64,000 bases of DNA from Bog-257 sp963805985 (lineage in GTDB: Bacteria; Acidobacteriota; Terriglobia; Terriglobales; Acidobacteriaceae): assembly GCA_963805985.1 (NCBI GenBank), contig CAWDWG010000009.1, forward strand, positions 310,001 to 374,000, read 5' to 3'. The notes below the pieces were generated by a model that was not told where the DNA came from, did no database searches, and saw nothing but the letters and a program-made list of their open reading frames with translations. This document shows, in pieces, positions 30,883 to 42,510 of this stretch; within the stretch, counting starts at the first letter, position 1; each line of letters begins with the position of its first letter. A program made the translations under genes and the position numbers.

Positions 30883-31070
30883 TGAGCCGTGAGCATTGAG
30901 CCGTGAGCGATCAGGCCTCAGCTATCAGGTGTTTGCTTTCTCTTATCGGCGCATCGAAATCGGGCAGGATGAATGCTCGCTTCGTGACGAATACGAAATC
31001 TCCGCGTCTGCCGGCCATGCAACAAGTGGGTAGCTCACGGCTTACAGCTGACAGCTACCGGAAGCCCTCC
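30883..31070. repeat. Degenerate short tandem repeats (GAGCCGTGAGC / AGCTNTNAGC)
   Basis: Between the secreted-protein gene and the BON gene lie gtgagccgtgagcattgagc plus cgtgagcgatcaggcctcag (30883-30930), then tagctcacggcttacagctg plus acagctacc (31029-31057). Similar runs are at 4190-4255, 20545-20590 and 35622-35660. They are not coding. Confidence 0.6.
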
Positions 31071-31169
31071 GTTACGATTTGTTAAGTCCCGCGCCCTCAG
31101 CACATCGCCGCCGCAGCGTGCGTGTTTCTACGTACATCCAATGGAGTAAGCATCGGAGGTATCAAAATC

Positions 31170-31799
31170 ATGAAACGCATGCTGCTGTTTACCGCGCTGT
31201 TGTCGCTGGGCCTGGGAGCGGCGGCGCAAACATCTCCCACATCCTCGGCCGCGCTGTCGTCGACCAACACGCAGGCGCCGGCCGTCACCAGCAATGGTCC
31301 AGTGACGCTCGATATCAAGAACGTGCCCGTCGCGTCGGCCGACCCGACCGAGGCGAAGATCGCCCAACAGGTTCGTCATCAGGTGCTCACCCTCCTGCAT
31401 TACGGTATGTACGATGAGATCGAGTACAGCGTGCAGGGGCGCACCGTGACTTTGAGCGGCGCAGTCATCAACCTGCACTCGCAGACGCGCCAGGACGCCG
31501 AACGAGCGGTCAAACGGATTGAAGGCGTAGACCAGGTGGTCAATAACATTCGCGTGCTGCCGCCGAACATGCTGGACGATGAGGCGCGCGCGCATGTCCT
31601 TCGCGCTCTATCGCGGACGGGCGGTCTGTCGCGGTACTTCTACCCGGCTTCGCCTGACATTCGCATCATCGTCGACCATCAGCGTCTCACTCTGACGGGC
31701 TATGTGAATAACGAAGGCGACAAGAACATGGCCAACGTTGCCGCCAATCAGGTGCGCGACCTGTTTCAGGTGACCAACAATCTGGTGGTGGTGAAGTAG
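31170..31799 (+). CDS. Exported protein with two BON domains
   Basis: A 209-residue protein. The signal peptide is MKRMLLFTALLSLGLGAAAQ. Residues about 60-135 form a BON domain (IAQQVRHQVLTLLHYG, VQGRTVTLSGAVINLHSQ, AVKRIEGVDQVVNNIRVLP), and about 140-209 a second, weaker one (VLRALSRTGGLSRYF, VDHQRLTLTGYVNNEGDKN, LFQVTNNLVVV). BON domains bind membranes or outer-membrane components and occur in osmotic stress proteins such as OsmY. The ATG at 31170 has GGAGGT nine bases upstream. A strong terminator follows the gene, so it is transcribed alone or last. Confidence 0.85.
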   Translation: MKRMLLFTALLSLGLGAAAQTSPTSSAALSSTNTQAPAVTSNGPVTLDIKNVPVASADPTEAKIAQQVRHQVLTLLHYGMYDEIEYSVQGRTVTLSGAVINLHSQTRQDAERAVKRIEGVDQVVNNIRVLPPNMLDDEARAHVLRALSRTGGLSRYFYPASPDIRIIVDHQRLTLTGYVNNEGDKNMANVAANQVRDLFQVTNNLVVVK

Positions 31800-31825
31800 C
31801 TCTCATCAATCGCAGTGACAGCGAA

Positions 31826-31852
31826 GCGGCGGGATGGTCCCGCCGCCTTTTT
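31826..31852 (+). terminator. Rho-independent terminator after the BON gene
   Basis: The 9-bp perfect stem gcggcggga / tcccgccgc with loop TGG is followed by CTTTTTG. It lies 27 bases after the BON stop codon. Confidence 0.9.
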
Positions 31853-32061
31853 GTTGCCTCAAATCTTGGACTGGATTGCCGTCTCGAAACATCCTCGAAG
31901 CGCCCGGCTCCGGCCCGCTGCTTGCTGTGTCATCCCGAGCGACCGTGCCCCGCGTTTTGGTGTGTCATCCTGATCGGACCGTCCGCAAGGCTTTTCCGAG
32001 CCGCGCGATGTGCTGCAATGCATCTCAGAACAAGGTCAATATCTTCGCAAGCGAACAGGTT

Positions 32062-32147
32062 GAGCCTCCACAGGAGGCGGAAGCTGATAGCCCCGCCCTT
32101 CAGGGCGGGGTAGCAATCAGTAGCGCATCGAGTGCCCCGGGCACGAC
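32062..32147 (+). repeat. Solitary 86-bp three-hairpin element (same family as at 60.4 and 61.0 kb)
   Basis: The element contains three palindromes: gcctccacaggaggc, ccccgcccttcagggcgggg and gtgccccgggcac. It matches the copies that flank the transposase gene (60416-60501 and, inverted, 61002-61087) almost base for base, apart from a 16-nt segment (32111-32126) between the second and third palindromes. That segment is unrelated in sequence in all three copies but has the same length. No transposase is near this copy. The rest of the 31853-32234 gap holds a tcatcccgagcg-type dispersed fragment. Confidence 0.9.
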
Positions 32148-32234
32148 AGGCCTTTCGCACAAACGTCCCCAATCGCACATTCCTACGCTCGAGCCCCTGC
32201 TACACTATCCAGTTTCTATGCACCCGGAGGCTTC

Positions 32235-34359
32235 ATGCTTCGTCGTCTCTTCTTTCTCGTGATCTGCTGTTCGCTCTGTGGCTCTGCGCAGACCAAACGC
32301 CCTTTTACCTTCGAAGACATGATGCAGCTGAAGCGCATCGGCGAGCCCGTCGTTTCGCCCGACGGCAAGTGGGTTGCCTTCAGCGCCGTCGACGTTGATC
32401 TGGAGAAGAACACCAAGACGCCGCACCTGTGGATCGTGCCGATCGCCGGCGGAGATTCGCGCCGCCTGACGCCGGCTGACGGAGTGGGCGAAGATCGCGT
32501 CCGCTTCGCGCCTGATGGGAAACGGATTCTGTTCGAAGCTTCGCGCGACGGCGAATCGCAGATCTATGTTCAGGACTTTGATACTGCCACCGGAAAGCTG
32601 ACGGACGAGCCGCGCAAGGTCACGAGGATCTCGACTGAGGCTTCGGGTGGGACGTGGTCACCCGACAGCAAGTGGATTCTGTTTGTCTCATCGGTTTATC
32701 CCGACTGCAACGACGACGCATGCAACAAGCAGCGAGACGACGAAAAGGCCAAGTCGAAGGTCAAGGCGAAGATCTTCACGCAGCTGATGTTTCGCCACTG
32801 GACCAGCTACTTCGACGGTAAGTACAGCCACCTGTTCCTGGTTTCGGCTGACGGAGGAGTGGCGCGCGATCTCACGCCCGGCGGTCATGACGTTCCGCCA
32901 TTCTCGCTCGGCGGGCAGGATCAGTATTCGTTCTCGCCGGACGGCAAAGAGATCGCCTACACCAGCAACATCGACGAGGTGCAGGCCACCAGTACCAACA
33001 GCGATATCTTCATCGTGCCCGTGACCGGCGGCGCGCCGAAGAAGATCACCACCAATCCCGGCAGCGACTCGACGCCGCATCTATTCGCCCGACGGCAAGT
33101 ACATCGCCTATCGCTCGCAACTGCGCGGCGGCTACGAGAGCGATCGCTTCCGCCTGATGCTCTACGAGCGCGCCACCGGCAAGATCACCGACATGACACC
33201 GAACTTCGATCGCTGGGTCGATTCGATGGCGTGGTCGCCGGATTCGAACACAATCTACTTCACGGCTGAGAATGAGGGCGCGGCGCCCATCTACGCTCTC
33301 AACATCACGCAGCCGAATTCATGGCCCGAAGCCACTGTCGCAGGTTTCAACGATTCTCCTACGCCAACACCGGATGGCAAGACCCTAGTTTTCGATCGAA
33401 TGTCTATCGCTGCGCCAAATGAGATCTACAGCGCCTCTCTTGATTACCGGCATTCGGACGAATACATGCGCTGCCAGGTAATTCCAGTGCCCGGCAATTA
33501 TCAAGGTGCTTGTGTTCTGGCCAAAGGGCAGCCGCTAACCAAACTCAATGACCCAGTCCTCTCGCAGATCCAGATGCAGCCGCTCGAGCCCTACTGGTTC
33601 ACTGGAGCGCTGAAAGAGAAAGTCCAGGGCTTCGTCGTCAAGCCTCCGAATTTCGATCCCAATAAGAAATATCCGGTGAAGTACCTCATCCACGGCGGTC
33701 CGCAGGGCGCATGGGGCGATGATTGGTCGTATCGCTGGAATCCCGAGCTCTTCGCCGCCAACGGCTATGTTGTGGTGATGGTCAACTTCCACGGCTCAAC
33801 CGGATATGGCCAGAAGTTCATCGACGCCATCAATGGCAACTGGGGCGGGCCCCCGTACGACGACCTGATGCTCGGCCTCGACTACGCCGAGAAGAATTAC
33901 CCCTACATCGATAAAGACCGCGAATGCGCGCTGGGCGCCAGCTACGGCGGCTACGCCATCAACTGGATCGAGGGCCACACCACGCGCTTCAAGTGCCTGG
34001 TCTCGCATGATGGCATGTTTAACACGGTTTCGGCGTACGGTACGACGGAAGAGCTGTGGTTCAACGAGTGGGAGTTCAAGGGCACGCCGTGGACGAACCG
34101 CGCGCTTTATGACAAATGGTCGCCGGAGATGTTTGCGACGAAATTCAAGACGCCGATGCTGGTCGTTCACGGCCAGCTCGACTATCGCCTCGACGTCTCC
34201 GAAGGCTTCCAGCTATTCACCACGCTGCAGCGGCTGAAGGTCCCGTCGAAGATGCTGTACTTCCCCGACGAAGGCCATTGGGTGCTGAAGCCGCAAAACA
34301 GCCGGCTCTGGTGGAAGACGGTGAGCGAGTGGGTGGATGAGTGGACGAAGGCGAAGTAG
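32235..34359 (+). pseudogene. S9 family prolyl oligopeptidase-type peptidase, single-base frameshift
   Basis: It starts with GGAGG four bases before the ATG and a signal peptide (LRRLFFLVICCSLCGSAQ). The N-terminal beta-propeller has WD-like TolB repeats (VSPDGKWVAFSAVDVD, FAPDGKRILFEASRDG, WSPDSKWILFVSS). At base 33081 one extra C breaks the frame: PGSDSTPH then should read YSPDGKYIAYRSQ, which continues in the next frame to 34359. The C-terminal alpha/beta hydrolase has the nucleophile in GASYGGYAINW, the Asp in LVVHGQLDYRLD and the His in DEGHWVLKP. With the base removed the protein would be about 707 residues, normal for dipeptidyl or acylaminoacyl peptidases. It could be a sequencing error. 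Confidence 0.87.
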
Positions 34360-34560
34360 CTCGTCATGTATCGCCCAAGTCGAGGTCGTCTCATAACCCG
34401 TTCTGAAGTTTGTATCAGGGCACGACTATTACAGGCTGCTGAAAAAATCGTATAAGCCGGATTATGCCGCCGGCTGAAGCCGGCTCAGGCCAGGAAACGG
34501 CTGATCGGCACGACTGAAGTCGTGCCCTGTTACAAAACGCTCGCGGAACGAGCTGATTCA
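34360..34560. repeat. Dispersed palindromes after the S9 gene
   Basis: gccggctgaagccggc (34469-34484) and ggcacgactgaagtcgtgcc (34507-34526) lie in tandem. The same two palindromes, in the same order and about the same distance apart, are found at 63842-63857 and 63884-63903. No gene is seen in the 34360-34652 gap. Confidence 0.8.
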
Positions 34561-34652
34561 CGCCTTCGAAAACAGCTCCGGCTCACGGCCTGATGGCTGG
34601 CAACTAACCAGCCCCATTTGCCCATCCAACTGTCTTGGCTCAAGTCAGTCCC

Positions 34653-35624
34653 ATGTTTCCATTAAGAACGAACCTGCGCCTGCTCACGTTGCCGGCGCTA
34701 ATGATATTTCTACTCCTCAGTTCGGGATGTCACCGTACCGACTTGCGTGCATCGCTCGCGCAAAATAGTTTCGTCGGCGAGCCGGGCGAGCCGGCGATGA
34801 TTGCCGTTTACCTGCCATGGTTCGGGCAGCCCGATCACGTCAACGTTGGCTACTCGTCGCAGGATCGCGTGGTGCTGGGCAAGCAAGTTGAGCAGGCCAA
34901 GCAGCTCGGCATTGCGGCGTTCGTCGTCAACTGGTACGGCCAGCATCATGACTTTGAGGACAAAGCGTATTCGCTGATGCAGCAGGTTGCGGCGGAGAAC
35001 AGCTTCAAGGTTGCGATCATGTATGACGAAAATGATGCCGAGCCGGCCAGCGAGACCGATGCCGTCATCTCCGACCTGCAGTACGCCTACGATCACTACA
35101 TTGGCCCCAAGGCCACGGCGCCGCGCCAGGCGTACCTGGACTTTCAGGGCCGGCCGCTGATCTTCATCTTTCCCAAAGGCGGGCACACGGACTGGGCGCG
35201 CGTGCGCCAGACCGTCAACTCGTGGGAAGATCCGCCGCTGCTCATCATGAAGGACATTCGTCCCGATGTTGCCAACGACTTCGATGGCTTCTATGCGTGG
35301 ATCAATCCCGGCAAAGAGGGTTGGCAGCCGAACGGCAGCAACTGGGGCGAAACGTATCTCGACAATTTCTACAAGACGATGATCGCCGACTATCCCAACA
35401 AAATTGCGGTGGGCGCGGCGTGGCCGGGATTCGACGACTCGAAAGCGAGCTGGAGCCAGAACCGCAAGATGGACTACCGCTGCGGCCGCACCTTCAATGA
35501 CACGCTGCGGCTGTTCCGTCGCTACTACGATCAGCAGCGCCCGCTGGCGTTTCTCATGATTGAGACGTGGAATGATTATGAGGAGGGAACAGCGATCGAG
35601 CGAGGCGTGCCGACGTGCAAGTAG
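34653..35624 (+). CDS. Lipoprotein with GH99/GH71-like barrel
   Basis: A 323-residue protein. The N-terminus (LTLPALMIFLLLSSGCHRTD) has a lipobox LSSGC, so the mature protein should be lipid-anchored. The body begins AVYLPWFGQPDHVNVGYSSQ and contains GIAAFVVNWYGQHHDFEDKA, PLIFIFPKGGHTDWA, DGFYAWINPGKEGW and FLMIETWNDYEEGTAIE. The Trp-Tyr-Gly and WNDYEEGTAIE elements resemble the glycoside hydrolase 99/71-like family, which includes endo-mannan hydrolases and domains in polysaccharide clusters. The substrate is not known, and no glycan gene cluster is adjacent. The start at 34653 is chosen for the signal; a TTG at 34635 is possible. Confidence 0.7.
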   Translation: MFPLRTNLRLLTLPALMIFLLLSSGCHRTDLRASLAQNSFVGEPGEPAMIAVYLPWFGQPDHVNVGYSSQDRVVLGKQVEQAKQLGIAAFVVNWYGQHHDFEDKAYSLMQQVAAENSFKVAIMYDENDAEPASETDAVISDLQYAYDHYIGPKATAPRQAYLDFQGRPLIFIFPKGGHTDWARVRQTVNSWEDPPLLIMKDIRPDVANDFDGFYAWINPGKEGWQPNGSNWGETYLDNFYKTMIADYPNKIAVGAAWPGFDDSKASWSQNRKMDYRCGRTFNDTLRLFRRYYDQQRPLAFLMIETWNDYEEGTAIERGVPTCK

Positions 35625-35735
35625 CTATCGGCTGTCAGCCATCAGCTGTCAGCTAAACCATCGGCTGCTCGCAGTTCACTTCGAGTCTCTCGCGATCGAC
35701 TCTTGAAGCTGTTAATTTTAGCTATATTGGTGAAC

Positions 35736-36320
35736 ATGGCAAGGAAGCGCACTCCATCCAAATCCCGTGCGGATAAGAATCGTCTCAAGGTCCTGTCGTC
35801 GAAAGTTGTTTACAACGGCAAGGTGTTCAAAGTTACCTCCGACAAAATCACGGAGCCGACCGGCATCACGGCCCGGCGTGATGTCGTTCGGCATGCGGGA
35901 TCGGTGGTCGTGCTCGCTGTCGACGAGAGCGGAGGCGAACCTCGGGTTCTGCTCGAGAAACAGTATCGCTACGCGGCGCGCGATTATCTGTGGGAACTGC
36001 CAGCCGGCCGCATCGATCCAGGCGAGACGGCGCTGGCTGCGGGCAAGCGCGAGTTGCTGGAAGAGACCGGTTATCGCGCGCGACAATGGAAGCGCGCCCT
36101 GCATTTCTACTCCAGCCCCGGCTTTCTCGACGAGACGATGACCATCTTCTTCGCGCGCGAGTTGACCGCCGGCGATGCTCAACCAGAAGACGACGAGTCC
36201 ATCGAATACGAGCTCATGCCGCTGCCGAAAGTCGTGGACATGATTTTCTCTGGCACAATTCGCGACGGGAAGGCAATCGCTGGAGTGCTGTGGCTGGCTG
36301 AATGGTTGCGTCGCAGTTAA
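35736..36320 (+). CDS. Nudix hydrolase, ADP-ribose pyrophosphatase-like
   Basis: A 194-residue cytoplasmic enzyme. The Nudix box is complete (GRIDPGETALAAGK followed by RELLEETGY, fitting Gx5Ex7REUxEExGU). Before it, LLEKQYRYAARDYLWELPAG is the typical strand of the NudF/ADP-ribose pyrophosphatase subfamily, and ALHFYSSPGFLDETMTIFFA carries the Pro-Gly-Phe-x-Asp-Glu loop found in these enzymes. It would hydrolyse ADP-ribose or a similar nucleoside diphosphate-X to AMP plus X-phosphate. The Met at 35736 is chosen, as the upstream 11 residues are hydrophobic and unlike the family. Confidence 0.85.
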   Translation: MARKRTPSKSRADKNRLKVLSSKVVYNGKVFKVTSDKITEPTGITARRDVVRHAGSVVVLAVDESGGEPRVLLEKQYRYAARDYLWELPAGRIDPGETALAAGKRELLEETGYRARQWKRALHFYSSPGFLDETMTIFFARELTAGDAQPEDDESIEYELMPLPKVVDMIFSGTIRDGKAIAGVLWLAEWLRRS

Positions 36321-36441
36321 AGCTGAACCTCGCCCCCTGCAGCACTAACATGACACAGCGAATTAAGTAATTTGCTGTAGCACATTGTCGAAAAAAATGT
36401 CGAAAACCCGTTAAAAACGCTCCTGCCAGCTATATACTCTA

Positions 36442-36470
36442 TTGACAACACCACGAAGCGGCGACATAGT
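36442..36470 (+). promoter_or_regulatory. Candidate sigma-70 promoter of the cold-shock gene
   Basis: TTGACA at 36442-36447 and CATAGT at 36465-36470 are separated by 17 bases. The -35 is a perfect consensus and the -10 matches at four of six positions. Transcription would begin near 36477, giving a leader of about 155 nt before the GTG start, as is usual for cold-shock genes whose leader regulates translation. Confidence 0.5.
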
Positions 36471-36633
36471 TGGGATAGAAAGTTCAAGCAGGCTCCGAAC
36501 AGCACCTTGCCAATGTACGTGGGGAACCCATCCTTAACCAGACTTGGCTTCTGGGCTTCAACCTGATGGACGCAATTTAAGACCAGCGCCCTGAACCGGG
36601 CTGCTGTAGGGCTCTGCCCGGAGGAAAGAGAAA

Positions 36634-36843
36634 GTGAGATTGAAAGGTACGGTCAAGTGGTTCAATAACGCAAAAGGGTTTGGCTTCATCGGCCGTGACG
36701 ACGGCGCATCGGATGTATTCGTGCACTACAGCGCGATCAGCGCCGACGGATACAAGAGTCTGCAGGAAGGCGATCAGGTGGAATTCGAGATCGTCGAAGG
36801 ACAGAAAGGTCCGCAAGCCGGCAACGTAACGCGAGCGCAGTAA
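36634..36843 (+). CDS. Cold-shock domain protein (CspA family)
   Basis: A 69-residue OB-fold protein of standard length. MRLKGTVKWFNNAKGFGFIG contains RNP1 (KGFGFI), and DVFVHYSAI contains RNP2. It binds single-stranded RNA or DNA and acts as an RNA chaperone at low temperature. The start is GTG at 36634, with GGAGG nine bases upstream. A 300-bp leader region precedes it, with a candidate promoter at 36442 and several inverted segments that could fold. A terminator hairpin follows. No paralogue is seen in the window. Confidence 0.95.
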   Translation: MRLKGTVKWFNNAKGFGFIGRDDGASDVFVHYSAISADGYKSLQEGDQVEFEIVEGQKGPQAGNVTRAQ

Positions 36844-36866
36844 GACATTTTCACCCACATTTTAGG

Positions 36867-36895
36867 AGCCCAGCTGCCAAGGCTGGGCTTTGTTT
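36867..36895 (+). terminator. Rho-independent terminator of the csp gene
   Basis: The 8-bp stem agcccagc / gctgggct with a short TGCCAAG loop is followed by TTGTTT. It is located 24 bases after the csp stop codon. Confidence 0.8.
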
Positions 36896-36972
36896 ATGGG
36901 AGGCCAATCCCTCGCTGCTGCGCTTCGGCCCAACCACGCGCCAAATTCAGGCCGCCGCGTAAGAATGAAAGG

Positions 36973-37464
36973 ATGCCTGAGCAGGAGCCCGCCGCCGTCT
37001 CCATTCGCAGAGCTATCACGGCTGATATGCGTGGGATTCTCGATTGCCTTGCCGCGGCCTTCGAGCCGCACCGCGCCAGCTATACACACGACGCTTATCT
37101 CGACACGATCCTGACTGAGGAGACGATCATAGCGAGACTTGGGTCAATGCGGGTCTTTGTCGCGGTGGCTGGCGATCAGATTGTAGGCACGATCGCCTGC
37201 TCGAAGCAGAGTGCGGACGAAGGACATCTGCGCGGCATGGCTGTCATGCCGGAATGGTTGGGACGCGGGATCGCAGAGAAATTATTGCGCGCGGCTGAAG
37301 CGGAATTGGCACGCCAAAGCTGTTTACGCATCACGCTCGATACCACTGAACCTCTGCAGCGCGCGATGCGCTTCTACGAGAAGCATGGCTATCGGCGATC
37401 GGGCAAGACCACGGATTTCTTCGGCATGCTGTTGCATGAATACGTGAAAGATGCGGAACGGTGA
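36973..37464 (+). CDS. GNAT family N-acetyltransferase
   Basis: A 163-residue acetyl-CoA-dependent acetyltransferase. The motif A region HLRGMAVMPEWLGRGIAEKL carries the Q/RxxGxG/A acetyl-CoA loop in the form WLGRGIA. LDTTEPLQRAMRFYEKHGYR matches motif B with Tyr and Gly. The N-terminal SIRRAITADMRGILDCLAAA is the typical first helix. The target could be a small amine, an amino acid or a protein; it cannot be inferred. It is convergent with the M23-like gene, and the two end next to each other without overlap (37464/37465). Confidence 0.85.
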   Translation: MPEQEPAAVSIRRAITADMRGILDCLAAAFEPHRASYTHDAYLDTILTEETIIARLGSMRVFVAVAGDQIVGTIACSKQSADEGHLRGMAVMPEWLGRGIAEKLLRAAEAELARQSCLRITLDTTEPLQRAMRFYEKHGYRRSGKTTDFFGMLLHEYVKDAER

Positions 37465-38451
37465 TCACCAAAGGACCTGGCTGGTGACACCGGTCAGGCA
37501 ATAGTACGGATCGCCCGACGTCGCCAGCCCGGTATGCGGATCGCAGTGGGTCGGGGCGCCCGTCCAGCCATAAGGATCGACCGGAACGCAGTCATAGCCA
37601 GCACCCACAATGCCGTCGATGCAAACATCGTCGGCGCGCGCTCCGAAGCGCGAGAAGACCAGGAAGCTTGGCACTACCTCGTGCACTTCGAAATGCAGGT
37701 GCGGAAGGAAGTGGTAGATGGGCGGCGCAGCCTTACCCGATAGCGCAACCAGGCATCCTGCCTGGACAGACGCTCCCTCCTCCAGCGGCAGCCACACCGT
37801 CGCCGCACATCCCGGCCGCGGATCGGGATCGTTTACCGGCATCTGCTGCTGGCCGATATACGTGTCGAGATGCAGGTAGTAGAAGACATACGGCGGAACC
37901 GTTCCCTGCGCGTGATCGGGAACGATCTCCATCACGTGATAGCCCGCAGCCGGATAGCCGAGGCCGACGATGCGGGCGGGATAGTGAATCGTGCCGCTGA
38001 CCGCGGCGTAAACCTGCGTATCCATCGCGGCCACGTAGTCGATGCCGGGATGGCCGTCGTAGAAGAGATGATTCGGCGTGCCCCATCCCGAGTAGGTCAT
38101 GTCCGGCGCCAGCGAGATGGGCGGCGGATTCTGTTCGTCGACGACTTTGTATCCGGCGTTGCAGCCGATGTTGAAGATCGGAATGCCCGGGCCGTAGGTA
38201 GCGGTCGTTCCCGTGAACGCGACCACCGTGTCATCGCAGGCGTAGACGCCGTATTGTTGCGTCGTCGAGTTGAACATCGAGTGATCGAAGACGGAGTTGG
38301 TCATCGCGGTGGAGGAGGTTAGGTGCTGGTCAAGGTTCGGGGCGTCGGCTTTGAGAGGGAAGATTAGCGGTGGGAGTGGATCGGTCTGGGCGGAAACACC
38401 AGCTGGAATGAATACACACAGCGCAAGCAGCAATCGCGCTCGTTGTCGCAT
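37465..38451 (-). CDS. Secreted M23 (LytM)-type peptidase-like protein
   Basis: A 328-residue exported protein (signal RARLLLALCVFIPAGVSAQ). The C-terminal half has LytM features: HPGIDYVAAMDTQVYAAVSG supplies the first His and Asp ligands (HxxxD), and HLHFEVHEV gives the HxH ligand, separated by a Gly-rich beta-barrel with YLHLDTYIGQ. M23 peptidases cut peptidoglycan cross-links. Additional segments and four late cysteines are unusual for this family. The start at 38451 has GGAGAG upstream. It follows secA by 63 bases on the same strand and could be in its transcript. Confidence 0.72.
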   Translation of the reverse strand: MRQRARLLLALCVFIPAGVSAQTDPLPPLIFPLKADAPNLDQHLTSSTAMTNSVFDHSMFNSTTQQYGVYACDDTVVAFTGTTATYGPGIPIFNIGCNAGYKVVDEQNPPPISLAPDMTYSGWGTPNHLFYDGHPGIDYVAAMDTQVYAAVSGTIHYPARIVGLGYPAAGYHVMEIVPDHAQGTVPPYVFYYLHLDTYIGQQQMPVNDPDPRPGCAATVWLPLEEGASVQAGCLVALSGKAAPPIYHFLPHLHFEVHEVVPSFLVFSRFGARADDVCIDGIVGAGYDCVPVDPYGWTGAPTHCDPHTGLATSGDPYYCLTGVTSQVLW

Positions 38452-38514
38452 TCCACTCTCCTCATGAACCGAAGGGTGGAACAATAATAGCCCAGCAAGC
38501 GCCCAGCGGCCTTC

Positions 38515-41448
<2,934 letters not shown>

Positions 41449-41589
41449 TGCGGTGTACCTTGATAGGCCTTGATGGATGGCGCCCGGCGAGCTTCGGCCA
41501 GAGACACTCTACCCCAGTAAAAGGCTACCACATTGGATGAGCGGCGGGGCACGCGGTCGCAGCGATGTCGCCGCCCGTGCCGCCGCTGC

Positions 41590-41690
41590 GCGGCTCGAAC
41601 CGCAGATCCCTCCGCTCGGGCTAAAGCCCTCGGTCGGGATGACAGGCGTGAAAGATCACCTTGCACGCTGGCCTGAAGGCCAGCTCTACC
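41590..41690. repeat. Dispersed repeats: gaaccgcagatccct and gctggcctgaaggccagc
   Basis: A cgaaccgcagatccctccgc unit followed by tcgggctaaagccctcggtc (41597-41637) is the same family as 44252-44304 and 62108-62159. It is followed by the perfect palindrome gctggcctgaaggccagc (41667-41684). These lie between secA and tatD. Confidence 0.75.
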
Positions 41691-41709
41691 CGATCATCTG
41701 GCCTGGTTG

Positions 41710-42510
41710 TCATGAAAGCTGGAAGAAGCGATGGAAGTTGGCCGTGGTCTGTTGGCCAACTTCTTCGCGGGACAATCCTCGCAGCTCGGCGATCTGGCGC
41801 GCGGCCTCGACGACGAAGGCCGGCTCGTTGCGCTTGCCGCGATGCGGGACGGGCGCGAGATAGGGCGAATCGGTCTCGATGAAAATGCGGTCGAGCGGCG
41901 CCATGGCTGCGGCGTCGCGAATGTTCTGCGCCTTGGGATAGGTAATGTTGCCGGCGAAGGAGATCATGAATCCCAGATCGAGCGCGGCTTGCGCGTGATC
42001 GACAGTGCCGGTGAAGCAGTGCAGCACGCCGGCCAGGCCGCTCGGGGCCCAGTGTTCGCGGAGCAGGCGAAACAAATCCTCCCAGGCGTTCTCGCTGTTG
42101 TCGGACGGGCGGTTGTGAATGATGATTGGCAGCTTGGTGGATCGTGCCATCTCCATCTGCTGGATGAAGACGCGCTGCTGCACGTCGCGCGGCGAGTGAT
42201 CGTAGAAGTAGTCGAGGCCAATCTCACCCCAGGCGATCACCTTGGGATCTTTCGCGAGGCGATCCAGTTCGTCGAAGTCGGCCTGGGTGGCGAGGGCGGC
42301 TTCGTGGGGATGAATCCCTGCCGTAGCGTAAACACCCTCGTTCTCGCGCGCGAGTTTAATGGCGCAATCGAGCGTGCCCGTTCCCGGACCGTCGCCGTTG
42401 CCGATGGCGAGCATCGTGGTGACGCCGGCTGCTTTGGCGCGGGCGAAGACGTCAGCGCGATCGGAGTCGAAGCGGGTGTTCTCGAGGTGGCAGTGAGAGT
42501 CGGTGAACAT
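41710..42510 (-). CDS. tatD: TatD family metal-dependent deoxyribonuclease
   Basis: A 266-residue TIM-barrel hydrolase. The metal ligands are recognisable: FTDSHCHLE at the N-terminus (HxH), IAWGEIGLDYFYDHSPRDVQ (Glu), LPIIIHNRPSDN (His), GVLHCFTGT (His) and FIETDSPYLAPVPHRGKRNE (Asp). TatD proteins are 3'-5' exonucleases acting on DNA or RNA, with roles in repair or quality control. The length is normal. The ATG at 42510 is used. It is flanked by repeats on both sides, and no operon partner is close. Confidence 0.93.
   Translation of the reverse strand: MFTDSHCHLENTRFDSDRADVFARAKAAGVTTMLAIGNGDGPGTGTLDCAIKLARENEGVYATAGIHPHEAALATQADFDELDRLAKDPKVIAWGEIGLDYFYDHSPRDVQQRVFIQQMEMARSTKLPIIIHNRPSDNSENAWEDLFRLLREHWAPSGLAGVLHCFTGTVDHAQAALDLGFMISFAGNITYPKAQNIRDAAAMAPLDRIFIETDSPYLAPVPHRGKRNEPAFVVEAARQIAELRGLSREEVGQQTTANFHRFFQLS

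Noticed and set aside
32235..34359. Two separate genes for the S9 propeller and catalytic domains
   Set aside because: The halves join perfectly after removal of one base, and the second half has no start site or ribosome site of its own.
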